Positions 23,140 to 33,090 of a stretch of 64,000 nucleotides of DNA are shown here, piece by piece (position 1 is the stretch's first letter; each line of letters begins with the position of its first letter). The stretch spans positions 32,105,618-32,169,617 of the forward strand of contig OX381707.1 of NCBI GenBank assembly GCA_947462335.1, read 5' to 3'. The notes under the pieces are model-generated. The model saw nothing but the letters and a program-made list of their open reading frames with translations, was not told the origin of the DNA and did no database searches. The translations under genes were made by a program, and so were the position numbers. The stretch comes from Harmothoe impar (lineage: Eukaryota > Annelida > Polychaeta > Phyllodocida > Polynoidae).

Positions 23140-23350
23140 GTAAATAGTCCGTGTAGAGTACACAGTAGAATCTTCTGTATAATGGATTTACAGTAGCATC
23201 TACTGTAGTGTATAGATTCTACTGTTTACCTATTATAAATATATACCTACAGCAAAATCGACTGCACACCTACAAAAATGTACCCAAGGGACATTGCTCT
23301 ATAGATTTTAATGAAATCAAATTAAGGTCATCAAGCACGGAAGAAATACA
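23140..23350 (+). repeat. TCTACTGTAG-rich segment and decayed block E
   Basis: Repeated words ACAGTAGAATCTTCTGTA, TTTACAGTAGCATCTACTGT and GATTCTACTGTTTACC form overlapping inverted repeats, similar to those beside the SINE pieces near 39975 and 40690. Block E (AAATCAAATTAAGGTCATCA) follows at about 23312. Confidence 0.5.
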
Positions 23351-23930
23351 GCAACAAGCAATTGTTCAAATAAGCCAGGTTCTTGTTGTGCACTGTTTTC
23401 ACAGTAAACGATTACCCATAGCTCCTGCGAAAATAAGCAGTCAGAGCCATGCGCAGTGGATCCGTTAGTGGTGAAACAAACACCCTAATTGAAGTAGACA
23501 GTCTTTATGAAGCCCTATTAAGGTTTCTCTTACTATGGTTATGGTTTTCTCAGGAAAATAAAGCATAAAACATAAAACATAGAACACCTCCTCTAGGGGA
23601 GTTCCACCAGTGCCAACCCAAACGACTACTATTAAGGAACTAATACCTCTCATCTCCATCTCTCCTAACAACAACCCAACTAATGCATATGTAGGCCATA
23701 AAGGCCATAACTCTCTTCTATTCAAAATTTAACCCTAAATTTACTCCATCTCCCCTAATACCATCAGGCATGTGTCATAACAACAGACACAAAACCTTTA
23801 GGCCCTTTATTTAAATGTAACATAATCTGTCCATAAGGACCTATAATGTAATTACACCATGATACATTTTATGCAGACCACACTAGAAAACATAATACTA
23901 TTTTAAACTAGACCATTAGCAACATGCTGT
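23351..23930. other. Unassigned DNA
   Basis: Includes a short repeat CATAAAACATAAAACATAGAAC near 23568. I recognise nothing else. Confidence 0.4.
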
Positions 23931-24320
23931 CCTATACACAGCACAACTCGTGAAGGTTACCAATGCCTTCCCCACAGGGCAAACATAGAACATAGGTCCC
24001 CGGCCCTTTGACAACCCTCCATAATGGATGGGGAAGTCATTGATGGCCGAGTTGATCAGCAGACAGTGCGTATGACCTCCTCCCATCCAACCCTGAGCTG
24101 CCCCACCCCTGCCCCCACAGCCCTTTCGGTGAACGAGGCATGGGCCTCTCCTTTTATGTTTGGGACGTCGGTTATGCTAGAGACAGCCAGCTTGTTCTAC
24201 CTTTTCAGAACCATTGGGGAATGTCCAAGAAATAGTATGGCTAATGTATTTTTCTCCTTCTGCAGTAGGGCAGGAATACAGTGCTCGGCTCAATGTGATT
24301 ACCCCACAGACCAAGTCTAA
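23930..24320 (+). repeat. Block I, copy 1
   Basis: GACAACCCTCCATAATGGAT, GGGGAAGTCATTGATGG, CAGACAGTG and ACCTCCTCCCATCCAACCCT align with 34755-34850 and more loosely with 43570-43670. An ORF of 98 codons here (24024-24320) and one of 100 at 34776 begin at the same place and share MDGE(V/L)IDG and LNEAW-like words. The third copy is broken by stops, so I do not call a gene. Confidence 0.7.
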
Positions 24321-24885
24321 AACCCACAGCAGTCACTACTCACACGTTGACGATATCAGTGTGATATTTTTCGTTGTAATTTGCATTCCTGGGATTCTTG
24401 ATAACTATGGAGTGGGACATATTGCACTATAAAGATAACAGGAGGAAAATGAAATACCTCCATTTACTGGTTGACAATGAACTAGATGTAGATCAACGTT
24501 TAACCGCAGGATAAAACATGTCATATGATGAAGTAAATGCTGACCATTCAGCATGGGTTCACATTATGCTTAAGATTCTGCTTGTTGCCCAGGGTTATAC
24601 CTAGCTTTACACAAAGAAAATTAAAGGTATCAGCTATGTCTCCCACGTGGCTCTGAGAGTCAAACTAATGACTCAACTCTGAAAGTACAGAGTCATTTTG
24701 AGTTGAAGTCAAATAAGCATAAGGATAGTCATTACCAGTTTGACTTCCTGCTTTACCAGAGCCATTAGGAAGACACAGTTTAAACCTTTACTTTCCTGTG
24801 TGTATGCACAGTCTGTCATACTTGCTTCTTTACCTTCATAACCTGATACATTTGAAGGACATGTCCGTCTCAGGGGATATAACCT
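24321..24885. other. Unassigned DNA
   Basis: I see no gene or element. TGACTCAACTCTGAAAG and an overlapping near-inverted AGAGTCATTTTGAGTT lie near 24670. Confidence 0.4.
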
Positions 24886-25050
24886 CAATCGTACCGTATC
24901 CCTGTGATGGCAGGTAGGCCCTTTTAATACTTCATATATAATATAAAGTACACAGAACCCTATGTAGGCAATATCGTTCCGGCCCCAAAGAGGGGAGATG
25001 ACAGGTATAAAAGCTGTGTGTAGTACAACTTGAAAGGTGCTAGGGGTCAG
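24885..25050 (-). repeat. Block J, copy 1
   Basis: CCCTGTGATGGCAGGT, ATATAAAGTACACA and CCCAAAGAGGGGAGATGACA match 35530-35640. An open frame of 152 codons (24709-25167, minus) spans it. The 35.5 kb copy also stays open on the same strand and in the same frame through the shared TCHHR word, but no known domain is seen. Confidence 0.6.
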
Positions 25051-25269
25051 ACATGGGGGACACATAATTGAGTCATTGGTTGCTGGGGCAGAAGTGAGTT
25101 CATAGAGAGAGGTATGGGTCAGCATAGGAGCTACTATTGAAATAAATTGTGCCGATGTCAAACACACCTCTCAAAAGCGAGCGCTAGACTATGGTGCAAA
25201 AATGGTTCCCTAGGTGTGTCAGAAGCATTATCTCTTTTGCCATGTTATCTATGCTGTGAAAATACCTAC

Positions 25270-25888
25270 CTACACTGAAAATCTCAGGGTCGTCATTTTG
25301 ACAATGCCAAAACTGACAACTTTAGGTAGTCAAAGTGACCACCTTAGGTCGTCATTGTGACTACCCATCTGAGCCATTCAGACCAAAGTTGTCATAATGA
25401 CGACCTTAGGTAGTCACAATAATTGGGTAGTCAGAATGACTACCTTAAGGTTGTTAATCTAGGTATTGTCCATTTGAAGACCTAAACTCATCAGTAATGA
25501 CAACTCTCAAGTCCTAGGTTGTCCCAATGACTACCTTATGCCACATAATTCTATTCCTCACTTGCTACCTATGGCACGCTACTGTCACCTGGTTTAAATA
25601 TCTGCATAACTATATCTGTCATGAGATATACACTGGTGACAAGGAGCAGAGTGGTCTCTATACCTTTGGGGCAATCATTCTCACCCGTTGGCAACTTATT
25701 TATAACAAGTAATGCTACTTAGTTCAGTCAAGACTAAACCAAATATGTGAAAAGGATGCCTCTCATTGAGAAGTGAAGTAATTAGAGACTATATTCATAC
25801 ACCATTCTCCACTCCATCTGCCATTATTCATTATGACTACCTATGTCGTCATAATGACTAGGCTCCTTGCTCTGGGTTTTCAGTGTAG
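25270..25888. mobile_element. TIR element with internal inverted GTCATNATGAC repeats (619 bp)
   Basis: CTACACTGAAAA (25270-25281) pairs perfectly with TTTTCAGTGTAG (25877-25888). The interior has many alternating copies of GGTAGTCA and TGACTACC words (for example GTCATAATGACGACCTTAGG near 25391 and GTCAGAATGACTACCTTA near 25428), so most of the left half can fold on itself and the right end repeats the pattern (GTCGTCATAATGACTAGG near 25846). It has no transposase and may be a MITE. Confidence 0.65.
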
Positions 25889-26560
25889 CTCTGTCAATTT
25901 CTACTGGGATGAGCAACGATATAACATCTCAAAGTGGCCACTAATGCCAAGTATCAGCTGGTATTCAGTTGGTGCTTTGTGTAATATGTTATTATTATTA
26001 TTAATCTAGAATTATGTTAGTAATAACATTCACCAATAATGCCATTAGCTATCCGGGCATCATGTTTATCAAATATCATGGACCATCATTGCATATATGT
26101 AGATGGGCAAATAATATTATTATCGAGAGAATCGAATCCAAAATCCCTATGAAATGTATTGTTATGCAAGAACTATTCTGATAGTAAGTATCAAGAACGA
26201 TTAACGATTAGATCATGTCCCGTCTCCATAATACTCTTTTTATTATACAATCATCCTCAATGCTTAGTCTAACGATTGTTATCAATTAGTAGACACATAC
26301 AAGTTGATGCTTAATGATATCCATCTGGCACTAGTCAGCCCACTGTTGCAAATGGAGAACGTGTATCTTGAACGTATGCACATGAAAACCCTTGAACTCG
26401 TGGATACAATACAGTGTAAGATTACACAAAAGACAGTTAACCGATCTAGTGACAATCTCGTTCACAGGCTCCTGTATCATATAAAAATGGTTACACACAA
26501 CAATGGCACATAGTGCAACTACGATTGTTACCATGGCGAGGGTCACAAAGCATTAACCTA
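25889..26560. other. Unassigned AT-rich DNA
   Basis: A TTA trinucleotide run near 25989. Overlapping ORFs of 65-71 codons on both strands (26304-26546) have no motif. Confidence 0.4.
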
Positions 26561-26665
26561 ACAAAAGGTCTTTGATAGGATAGAGTAGGGTAGCTATCGG
26601 TTGGCTTCAAGTAATGGCTTTTTGATTGAGAGTCCCTCAGCAAACATCCTCTCTCCACACAATAT
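26561..26665 (+). repeat. Dispersed repeat Y, copy 2
   Basis: GTCTTTGATAGGATAG, TAGCTATCGGTTGGCTTCAA and AATGGCTTTTTGATTGAGAG match 16056-16130. Confidence 0.6.
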
Positions 26666-28075
26666 GCAATATTTCCCGACAACTGCAACTCTAGAGTTGT
26701 ATTCGTTTACCATGCCTAACCTTTAACCAGGAATGCAGTTTCGTCGTTTTATTCGACAGAGCTGCATTCATACATCATGACGACAAAGAGTATTGCATAT
26801 TTAAGAAATATGCTTTTTTCCTACTCCTCTCCCTTGCTCCTCTGACCCATGAAGCATATTCTTATACCCTGGAGCAGGTCTTTACAAATAGAAGGCATCC
26901 ACAGCATGAAGAAGACGTGATTTGATACCAGAAACAAAATTAATGGGTAGTGGTCTTGACAACCCATTTAGTGCACGACATGGGGTGCACGACAATCCGC
27001 CAGACAGATTTTATTTTACTTGTCTACAGATTCACTCTGCTATCTCTTCTATTGGGGGGGGGGGGGGGTTCTTTTTAAATTTCTGTAATTTTAAGGGCAT
27101 AGCTGTGTCTTTCTTTTCGTTTTTTCTTTCCCCTGGTGACAGCAGAAGATATCCATTGAACCTGAAACTTCCTAAAGAAGTTCTTCCCTATCGACATATT
27201 ATTGAGTCTATCGTCCTGTGCTATGCTTCATCATTGGGGCACAGGCAAGGGCCGCAACTGACGCTATCTATAGGGCATTCCTGTGACCTACTTATTAGTA
27301 GGAGAATGATCCTCACTACGCACCCTACTTTGGTGGGCTGTGAATGGACCTCTGCACTATTTTGCTCCCCCATTGTGCTGTGGTTATGGAGTTCAGTCTC
27401 ACAGCAGAGGGGGCTGTATCATTAGTTTAATATTAATTGACATATTCTTGATACCAGGAGCAGTACTTTGATATCATGCGCAAAAATGAATATGTGACCT
27501 TTCACTGCATTTAAATGCATGTATTTTCACTGGAATGCGATGCTCAAAGCAGAGAGGGGACCTCTAGTGATGTACCCTTATTCTAATACCCACTCAACCA
27601 CCAACATGCTGCTTGGAGAGTGAGATAGGCTCATGCCCTTGGGTACAGGGAACTGAGTGAATCTGCTGTATATTGTTAGGGGCCAATATTTAGATGGATA
27701 TAGATGTCAACATTGTGTCCAATTCTGTGGTTCACGATAAAGGCTATACCACCTTACTTCTTGCCAACTAGCTGTTTCCTATGTTGTCATACTCTGCCTT
27801 CGTGTAAACTGGCTAAACCTTATGATATAGATCCAGACCATACAATATATAATAGCTGAAGGTGAAGACCTTCCCTATGAGACATCCTATTAATAAATTG
27901 CTCGAGCCACACCTATTTTCACAGCATGGCACCCTACGACATTTATAACTGAAGATCAATATTGCATGATAGCGTTTGAGAGCGCAGAGGATACAGTAGA
28001 AATATATTATAGTAACACCGAAATATGTCAGTTTATTCAATATTTCTCACGACATAAGGACCCTCAAACCCTCAG
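26666..28075. other. Unassigned DNA with a G15 run
   Basis: G15 at 27054-27068, the longest homopolymer noticed in the window. A 167-codon plus-strand ORF (26922-27425) crosses the run and would encode a glycine tract. It has no domain and I treat it as chance. Confidence 0.45.
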
Positions 28076-28079
28076 TAAT

Positions 28080-28500
28080 AGAATTTTAACAGTTCATTGC
28101 TTTCAACTTAGCTCCATCGAACAGAAATAAAAGTTGACATCCAATTGCAAGGCCCAATCCCTGTTGACATGCAACATCCGGTTTCTTTTGATTCCCTTTC
28201 ACACCCATAATAAAACATTGTTATTGATATTTCAGGGATGTGAAAATGGAGAGATTGGAAATGACAGCTATTAGCAGGGTCTCCTGTAACTTTTCCATGT
28301 TCTCCCTGGTTTGTGTGGATTCAAACTGTGGGTTTGAGTGTCAGTTGCATTGGATGGCATGGATAAGTAGAGACGACCCCAGTGTGAAAATCATCCAAAA
28401 TCATCAAGGGAGGAACCATTCCCAAGGGACGCCACTGCAACATTAATTGCAAACCAGCAGTGGCTAGCTGTAACCTAAGCACCAATGCCCCTCTCCCCCA
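28080..28500 (+). repeat. Blocks A and B (unit 3)
   Basis: GTTCATTGCTTTCAACTTAG, CTGTTGACATGCAACATCCG, TTGATATTTCAGGGATGTGA, GGAGAGATTGGAAATGACAG and GACGACCCCAGTGTGAAA match unit 2 at 16989-17320 closely. LINE B1 separates this from the rest of the unit, which resumes at about 32470. Confidence 0.8.
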
Positions 28501-28695
28501 CTGCATTATTGTATTGTTATTGAGGTAGAAAACATGGCGGCATCCGGTTAGCAGCGGTGAAACGGCTCCCTGACATTTTTCGACGCAAGACCTGGTCAAA
28601 TGTAAACGCGTGTTATTCACATGCTACCTGAGTATATATAAAGGCATACTGAAACACTGGGACTGATTTTTGAGCAGCTAGGAACGTCAACATGT
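28501..28695 (+). promoter_or_regulatory. TATA-like element followed by an ATG, next to the LINE B1 junction
   Basis: TATATATAAAG at 28633-28643 is followed 49 bases later by an ATG (28692) that opens MSKKAPYPLPKFI before a stop. The stretch is not shared with the other units. It could be a minimal promoter, chance, or part of the B1 5' region. I have no further support. Confidence 0.2.
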
Positions 28696-28722
28696 CCAAG
28701 AAGGCCCCTTACCCCTTACCTA

Positions 28723-28914
28723 AATTTATTTAGATATGATAGAATTAGTATTTATAGGGGGGGGGGCCTATGTGCATATGTGGATGAAAATGTATCATGC
28801 TCAATTGATAAATTTGGTGCTTTGAATCGTTGTAATTCTGACATTGAATGTCAATGGCTACTCTCAATCAAGGGATTATCTAAGCGCTCATTGATATGTA
28901 ATGCTCCAGGTTGA
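28723..28914 (+). pseudogene. Damaged N-terminal endonuclease segment of LINE B1
   Basis: Translates as LFRYDRISIYRGGGLCAYVD and on to SIKGLSKRSLICNAP, then hits a TGA at 28912. This matches the RLDR...GGL..YI region of A1 and A2. The reading frame differs by one from the downstream ORF, and the YRPP/YLPP-containing segment expected before GDFN is missing, so a small frame-altering deletion lies at about 28900. A G10 run (28757-28766) falls in the codons for the glycines. Confidence 0.7.
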
Positions 28915-31324
28915 AAATATAAATAACTATGACGTATTCGTGATCGGAGATTTTAATGTTAATTTTCTTCAAAATTCTAATGAAAAAAGATTATTAGTAG
29001 AATGTCTTGACCAATTTAATTTAGTTCAAATTATTAAGGAAATAACTACAACTTCTGGCAGTAATACATGCATCGACTTAATCTTTACAAATTGTGAAAA
29101 TATTATATCCTCGGGACCTTTAAATGTTCACTTGAGTGATCACTTACCGGTACATATAATCAAGCGTCACGAGCATGTCAAACATGGTTATAGACTATTT
29201 AAAGGTAGATCTTACAAAAATTTCAATATGGAAAATTACTTGGAGAGTGTGGAAAACTGCAATTGGGAGTATTTCGAAAATTGTGAGAGTGCTGGAGAGT
29301 GTTGGGAGACTTATGTTAATATATTAAAGCGCATGCTAGATGTGGTCTGCCCTGTGAAAGAGTTTAGAGTCTTAGATAAACCCGATCCCTGGTTCACAAA
29401 TCACCTTATAGAGCGTATCACTGACAAAAATAATTTATTAAAGGAAGCTAGACAGTCGACTTGCATTATTGCATGGAGACGAGCTAGGCTACTCAAAAAT
29501 ACTGTTAATGCTGAAATTGATGAAGCCAGGAATAATTATTATAAGGAGTTAAGTACAACTAATTATAAAGACTCCAAATCCTTTTGGGCTGTAGTCAAAG
29601 ACATATTACCTGGAAAGGGAAAATCTAAGGCTATTAATTTAGTTGATGATGCTGGTGAGCAGATTGCACTTGGGGACACTTCCTCATTTATAAATTCTTT
29701 TTTCGCTGAAATAGGCCCAAAGCTTGCGGAAGCGCATGACGTTGCCTATGAGTTCAATGGTGTTCGCTGTGATGTATCGATGCCAAACTTTACTTTTTCT
29801 GATGCTGATATTATTGACTGTGTCAAAAATATAGATGTATCTAAGTCGTCTGCAATAGAATACCTACCAACAAATATTTTTAAGGAGGCTGTCCTGCATA
29901 ATCCTAATAGATTCATTAAAATTTTAAATTTGGTGATTGAAAATTCTGACATACCCGATTCTTGGAAAATTGCGACTGTTACCCCTCTTCCCAAAGGAGG
30001 TGATTTAACGAATGTTTCCAATTTTAGGCCTATAAGTGTTTTACCTGTTCCTGGGAAGATACTCGAACGTTTAATGCATACTAAAATTTCTGAACATTTA
30101 GATTTAAACTCTGTACTTAGTAAAAATCAGGGTGGGTATCAAAAAAATAAGTCCACTTTGGATTCGATATCTCTTTTAATAAATGATATTTTAAAACATA
30201 GAAATAAGGGAAACATTAGTTTAGCAGCCTTTATTGACATCAAAAAGGCATTTGATTCTGTAAATTATATAATTTTAATCAAGAAATTAGAAGAATATGG
30301 TCTTCGAGATAGAAACTTGACGTTAATTGAAAATTACCTATCTAGAAGACAGCAATGTTCAGTGGAAAATTCTGTTAAATCTACCATGCTTCCTCTCACC
30401 TGTGGAGTCCCACAAGGATCTATCCTGGGGCCGCTTTTTTTCCTTTTATATATAAATGACTGCATTTCCGAGGGTGATGACCATTCCACTATACTATACG
30501 CGGACGACTCTGTGCTTTATGTATCAGGCAAAGACATTGTGATGCTCTCTGACAGACTCTCGCTGGCCCTGAATAAATTTTCCTCTTGGTCCTCAAAGAA
30601 TAAATTAACAATTAACGAAAATAAAACAAAAATTATGGTCTTTAGTTCTAATAAAAAGAAGAAAATTTTACAAAAACCAAATATACTTTTAAATGGAAAG
30701 CCTTTAAAGGTTGTACCAACATATAAATATTTAGGCGTACTACTAGATGAAGAACTTAGTCTAGAGAGCCATGTGAGAGTTCTGATCAGAAACACTCGTT
30801 TCAAATCCCTACTATTGTATAAGTTGAAAGACTGTATAGGAGAGAGTGGACTTTTAAGAATTTATATTTCTCATGTTTTATCTGCCATTGACTACTGTGA
30901 TATCCTATATAATGGTGCGACTGTAAATTCACTAAGCGAACTCCAAAGGCTCCAGAATAAGTGTCTTAAAACCTGCTTATCTAAGCATATTCTTACACCT
31001 ACGGAATTAGTACATGCATTGGCAAGTTTGCCTACTTTAGAGCATAGACGTATATATCATGCAAGAAATCAGGCCTTTAAAAGGTCAAGATTTGATTGTT
31101 TTAGGGAGAAAAAGGTTCGTGTGACTCGCTTGTCTCAGGCACCTACATTAGCCTATTCAAGGATTAATTGTACCGCTTATGAAAATTGTACTGAAGTATT
31201 ATGTGCACAACAATGGAATGCCCTTGATATAGATACAAGAAGCATATTAGATTTTGAGGTGTTCAAAGAAAAAATGAAAGATCTTATGATGAAAACTGTG
31301 CCAAAAAAACCCGAGGGTCTGTAA
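28901..31324 (+). CDS. LINE B1 endonuclease C-terminus and reverse transcriptase
   Basis: An 807-codon open frame. It keeps GDFNVNF (about 16-22), CIDLIFTN and the SDH endonuclease motif (79-81), then the RT series: PLPKGGD, NFRPISVLPVPGK, NQGGYQKNKSTLDS, FIDIKKAFDSVN, GVPQGSILGPLFFLLYIND (about 503-521) and catalytic YADD at 533-536. The C-terminal region with LQRLQNKCLKTCLSKHI is shared with the B2 remnant. The annotated ATG is internal to the endonuclease. The catalytic Glu and Asn residues of its first half are lost or out of frame, so DNA nicking is probably disabled although the RT looks intact. No RNase H was recognised. TAA at 31322-31324 ends the ORF. Confidence 0.9.
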   Translation: MLQVENINNYDVFVIGDFNVNFLQNSNEKRLLVECLDQFNLVQIIKEITTTSGSNTCIDLIFTNCENIISSGPLNVHLSDHLPVHIIKRHEHVKHGYRLFKGRSYKNFNMENYLESVENCNWEYFENCESAGECWETYVNILKRMLDVVCPVKEFRVLDKPDPWFTNHLIERITDKNNLLKEARQSTCIIAWRRARLLKNTVNAEIDEARNNYYKELSTTNYKDSKSFWAVVKDILPGKGKSKAINLVDDAGEQIALGDTSSFINSFFAEIGPKLAEAHDVAYEFNGVRCDVSMPNFTFSDADIIDCVKNIDVSKSSAIEYLPTNIFKEAVLHNPNRFIKILNLVIENSDIPDSWKIATVTPLPKGGDLTNVSNFRPISVLPVPGKILERLMHTKISEHLDLNSVLSKNQGGYQKNKSTLDSISLLINDILKHRNKGNISLAAFIDIKKAFDSVNYIILIKKLEEYGLRDRNLTLIENYLSRRQQCSVENSVKSTMLPLTCGVPQGSILGPLFFLLYINDCISEGDDHSTILYADDSVLYVSGKDIVMLSDRLSLALNKFSSWSSKNKLTINENKTKIMVFSSNKKKKILQKPNILLNGKPLKVVPTYKYLGVLLDEELSLESHVRVLIRNTRFKSLLLYKLKDCIGESGLLRIYISHVLSAIDYCDILYNGATVNSLSELQRLQNKCLKTCLSKHILTPTELVHALASLPTLEHRRIYHARNQAFKRSRFDCFREKKVRVTRLSQAPTLAYSRINCTAYENCTEVLCAQQWNALDIDTRSILDFEVFKEKMKDLMMKTVPKKPEGL

Positions 31325-31769
31325 AGTACTGTTGACAAATCTAAGTATTTCTTTTTTAAATATATGGGATAATTCTTTTTATAACAATTTTTTTTTATTT
31401 AAAGGGAACGAGGGTATTTCAAGAAAATGTACAAGACTACCGCTTATGTTTTCTGTAAGAAATTGTTATTAGGCAATAAGTTTATATGACTGGTAAACTA
31501 TGTGTCGTTACCGTAACAACAGCGTGCTGATGGTACGACACTAACTTTATTTGTAGTATATAGATTTGGTAATGTGTCCTTTCACATAACAGATTGATAT
31601 GATATAAAAACTAATAAATATGTCATTATACAAGATATATAGATTTTTATTGAAGAAGGATAACCTATTGTAACTCGTCCTTGACGGGCAACGCTGGACA
31701 TAAACAAATTGTACCGGTATCCTTATAAAATTTGCAAATAAAGTTTAAATTTGTTCAAAAAATCTCCCT
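31325..31769 (+). other. LINE B1 3' UTR and tail
   Basis: AT-rich, no ORF. It ends with AATAAAGTTTAAATTTGTTC then six A residues. The final 25 bases are shared with the end of B2 (16019-16050), marking the probable RT recognition end of the family. Confidence 0.75.
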
Positions 31770-32465
31770 CTCTCTGTTAGGGCCTTCTCTTGTGATGGGA
31801 AGTTGCTAATATCATTTCCCCTTTTGAAAATGATTACACAATGATAGGGAGGGAGATTCCAAGAGGGCAGAATTCCAGGTGAGAGAGTACATGCCACCTT
31901 TCCATTCATGGGTGGGTTATCTCATTGGGACTTTTCCCATTACAGTAACACTGCCCTTCATGGACTTCATAAAAACGAGGCGAAGTTGGGTCGTCCTCCA
32001 TGGCCTCAAAGAGCAAAGAATATAAAGAGGGTCCATGTTTCATGTCCCTTGAAAACCCATGGTGCCCCCTGGTGGATAGAGTATACAGACCACATAGCCC
32101 ACTCAGGACCTATGAACTTAACCACAGATGTTGCCACATTTCAGTTACTGGAAAAGGGTTTTTACCTCCATAATTATATCTTTTCCACATGTTTTTCTCA
32201 GTACCCAATTCAAATTTGTAGGAAATCTAATCAGAAATAGTTGCTCCAAGCAGTTATTAGTTAACATGGGTTTAGGTGGGAATGGTGGACTGTACACTAC
32301 GTCCGTCAGGGGGCACTACAGGCCATACAGGACCAGAAGCAGCAATAATCCCATAAAAACCACTTCTTCTTTCAAACATTTTCAAAATATTCAAACTTTA
32401 CAAAATAGTCTGAGTCAACATATGATGTAGCTACCCTCCAAGCAATATTAACACCTTTTCCCCCA
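31770..32465. other. Unassigned DNA after LINE B1
   Basis: Starts with a CT-rich TCTCCCTCTCTCT word. ORFs at 31908-32240 and 32128-32430 overlap in different frames without motifs. I see no gene. Confidence 0.4.
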
Positions 32466-32469
32466 GAAA

Positions 32470-33090
32470 ACCGATCCGGCTGATTGCACTGGCCACAGGA
32501 CATAGGTATACCCAGCAGGAAGGGAGTCAAAACTATTTTAAACCAGTATGCTAATGTAAGTGCATGGTTTGAGAGCTCGGATCAGCTCTTATCTAATCTG
32601 TATAAAACTAACAATGTTGGAAAAGAATGGAGATTGACCCTTTAGAATACCATTGGATCTTTTCCCTGTGATGAAAGTCTGGAACATAATGACTAATGTC
32701 ACCTCAAGTTTAATCTCCTCCCACTCACAGAGGACATTACCCTATTTGTATGAAATGAAATTAAGGTAGAGAAGCACCAAGGTAAAACACTAGGAAAATA
32801 CTGTGGAAATTGGAGCGGAATTGTTCTTGTTTTACATTGTGCTTTTTGGAAAGTTAATCCATAATTGATTCAGCTGGTGGGAAATGAAGCCGGGTGAGGT
32901 ACTTAGTGGGTCCCATAGCACGGACGTAAACATCTATCATTTGAGTTGACAGGTGTCTATAGGTTTCTGTATCAGCAAGGAAACAGTCGTTTAGGTTTCT
33001 TATAATTATTTATATATTTCAGTCAGGTTCTCATTTTGTCACTAAATCAATTGTTGCTCGGGAGAATTTCCTTCCCATAATTAGCTATAA
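32470..33090 (+). repeat. End of block C, then blocks D, E, F (unit 3 continued)
   Basis: CCGATCCGGCTGATTGCACT (end of C), CCCAGCAGGAAGGGAGTCAA (D), AAATTAAGGTAGAGAAGCAC (E, 32761) and TTGATTCAGCTGGTGGGAA (F, 32866) with TAAATCAATTGTTGCT (33043). D, E and F recur in this order at 37255-38600. Confidence 0.75.

Larger units (their letters stand above)
28700..31769 (+). mobile_element. LINE copy B1, 5'-truncated
   Basis: A plus-strand non-LTR retrotransposon of a family distinct from A1 and A2. It contains a damaged endonuclease start (about 28700-28914), an 807-codon endonuclease C-terminus plus RT ORF, a 3' UTR of about 440 bp, and the terminal motif AATAAAGTTTAAATTTGTTC plus a short A tail at 31740-31769. 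It sits inside the degenerate tandem unit, between block B (28490) and the end of block C (32470), so it inserted after that unit formed. I could not identify a target site duplication. Confidence 0.85.

Noticed and set aside
24024..24320. Block I ORF (98 codons) as a small gene family with 34776-35078
   Set aside because: The two frames share a start and a few words, but the third copy at 43.6 kb has several stops and both strands are open at 34.8 kb. Insufficient for a gene call.
26922..27425. 167-codon plus-strand ORF as a gene
   Set aside because: It crosses a G15 run, has low-complexity composition, no known domain, and no second copy in the window.
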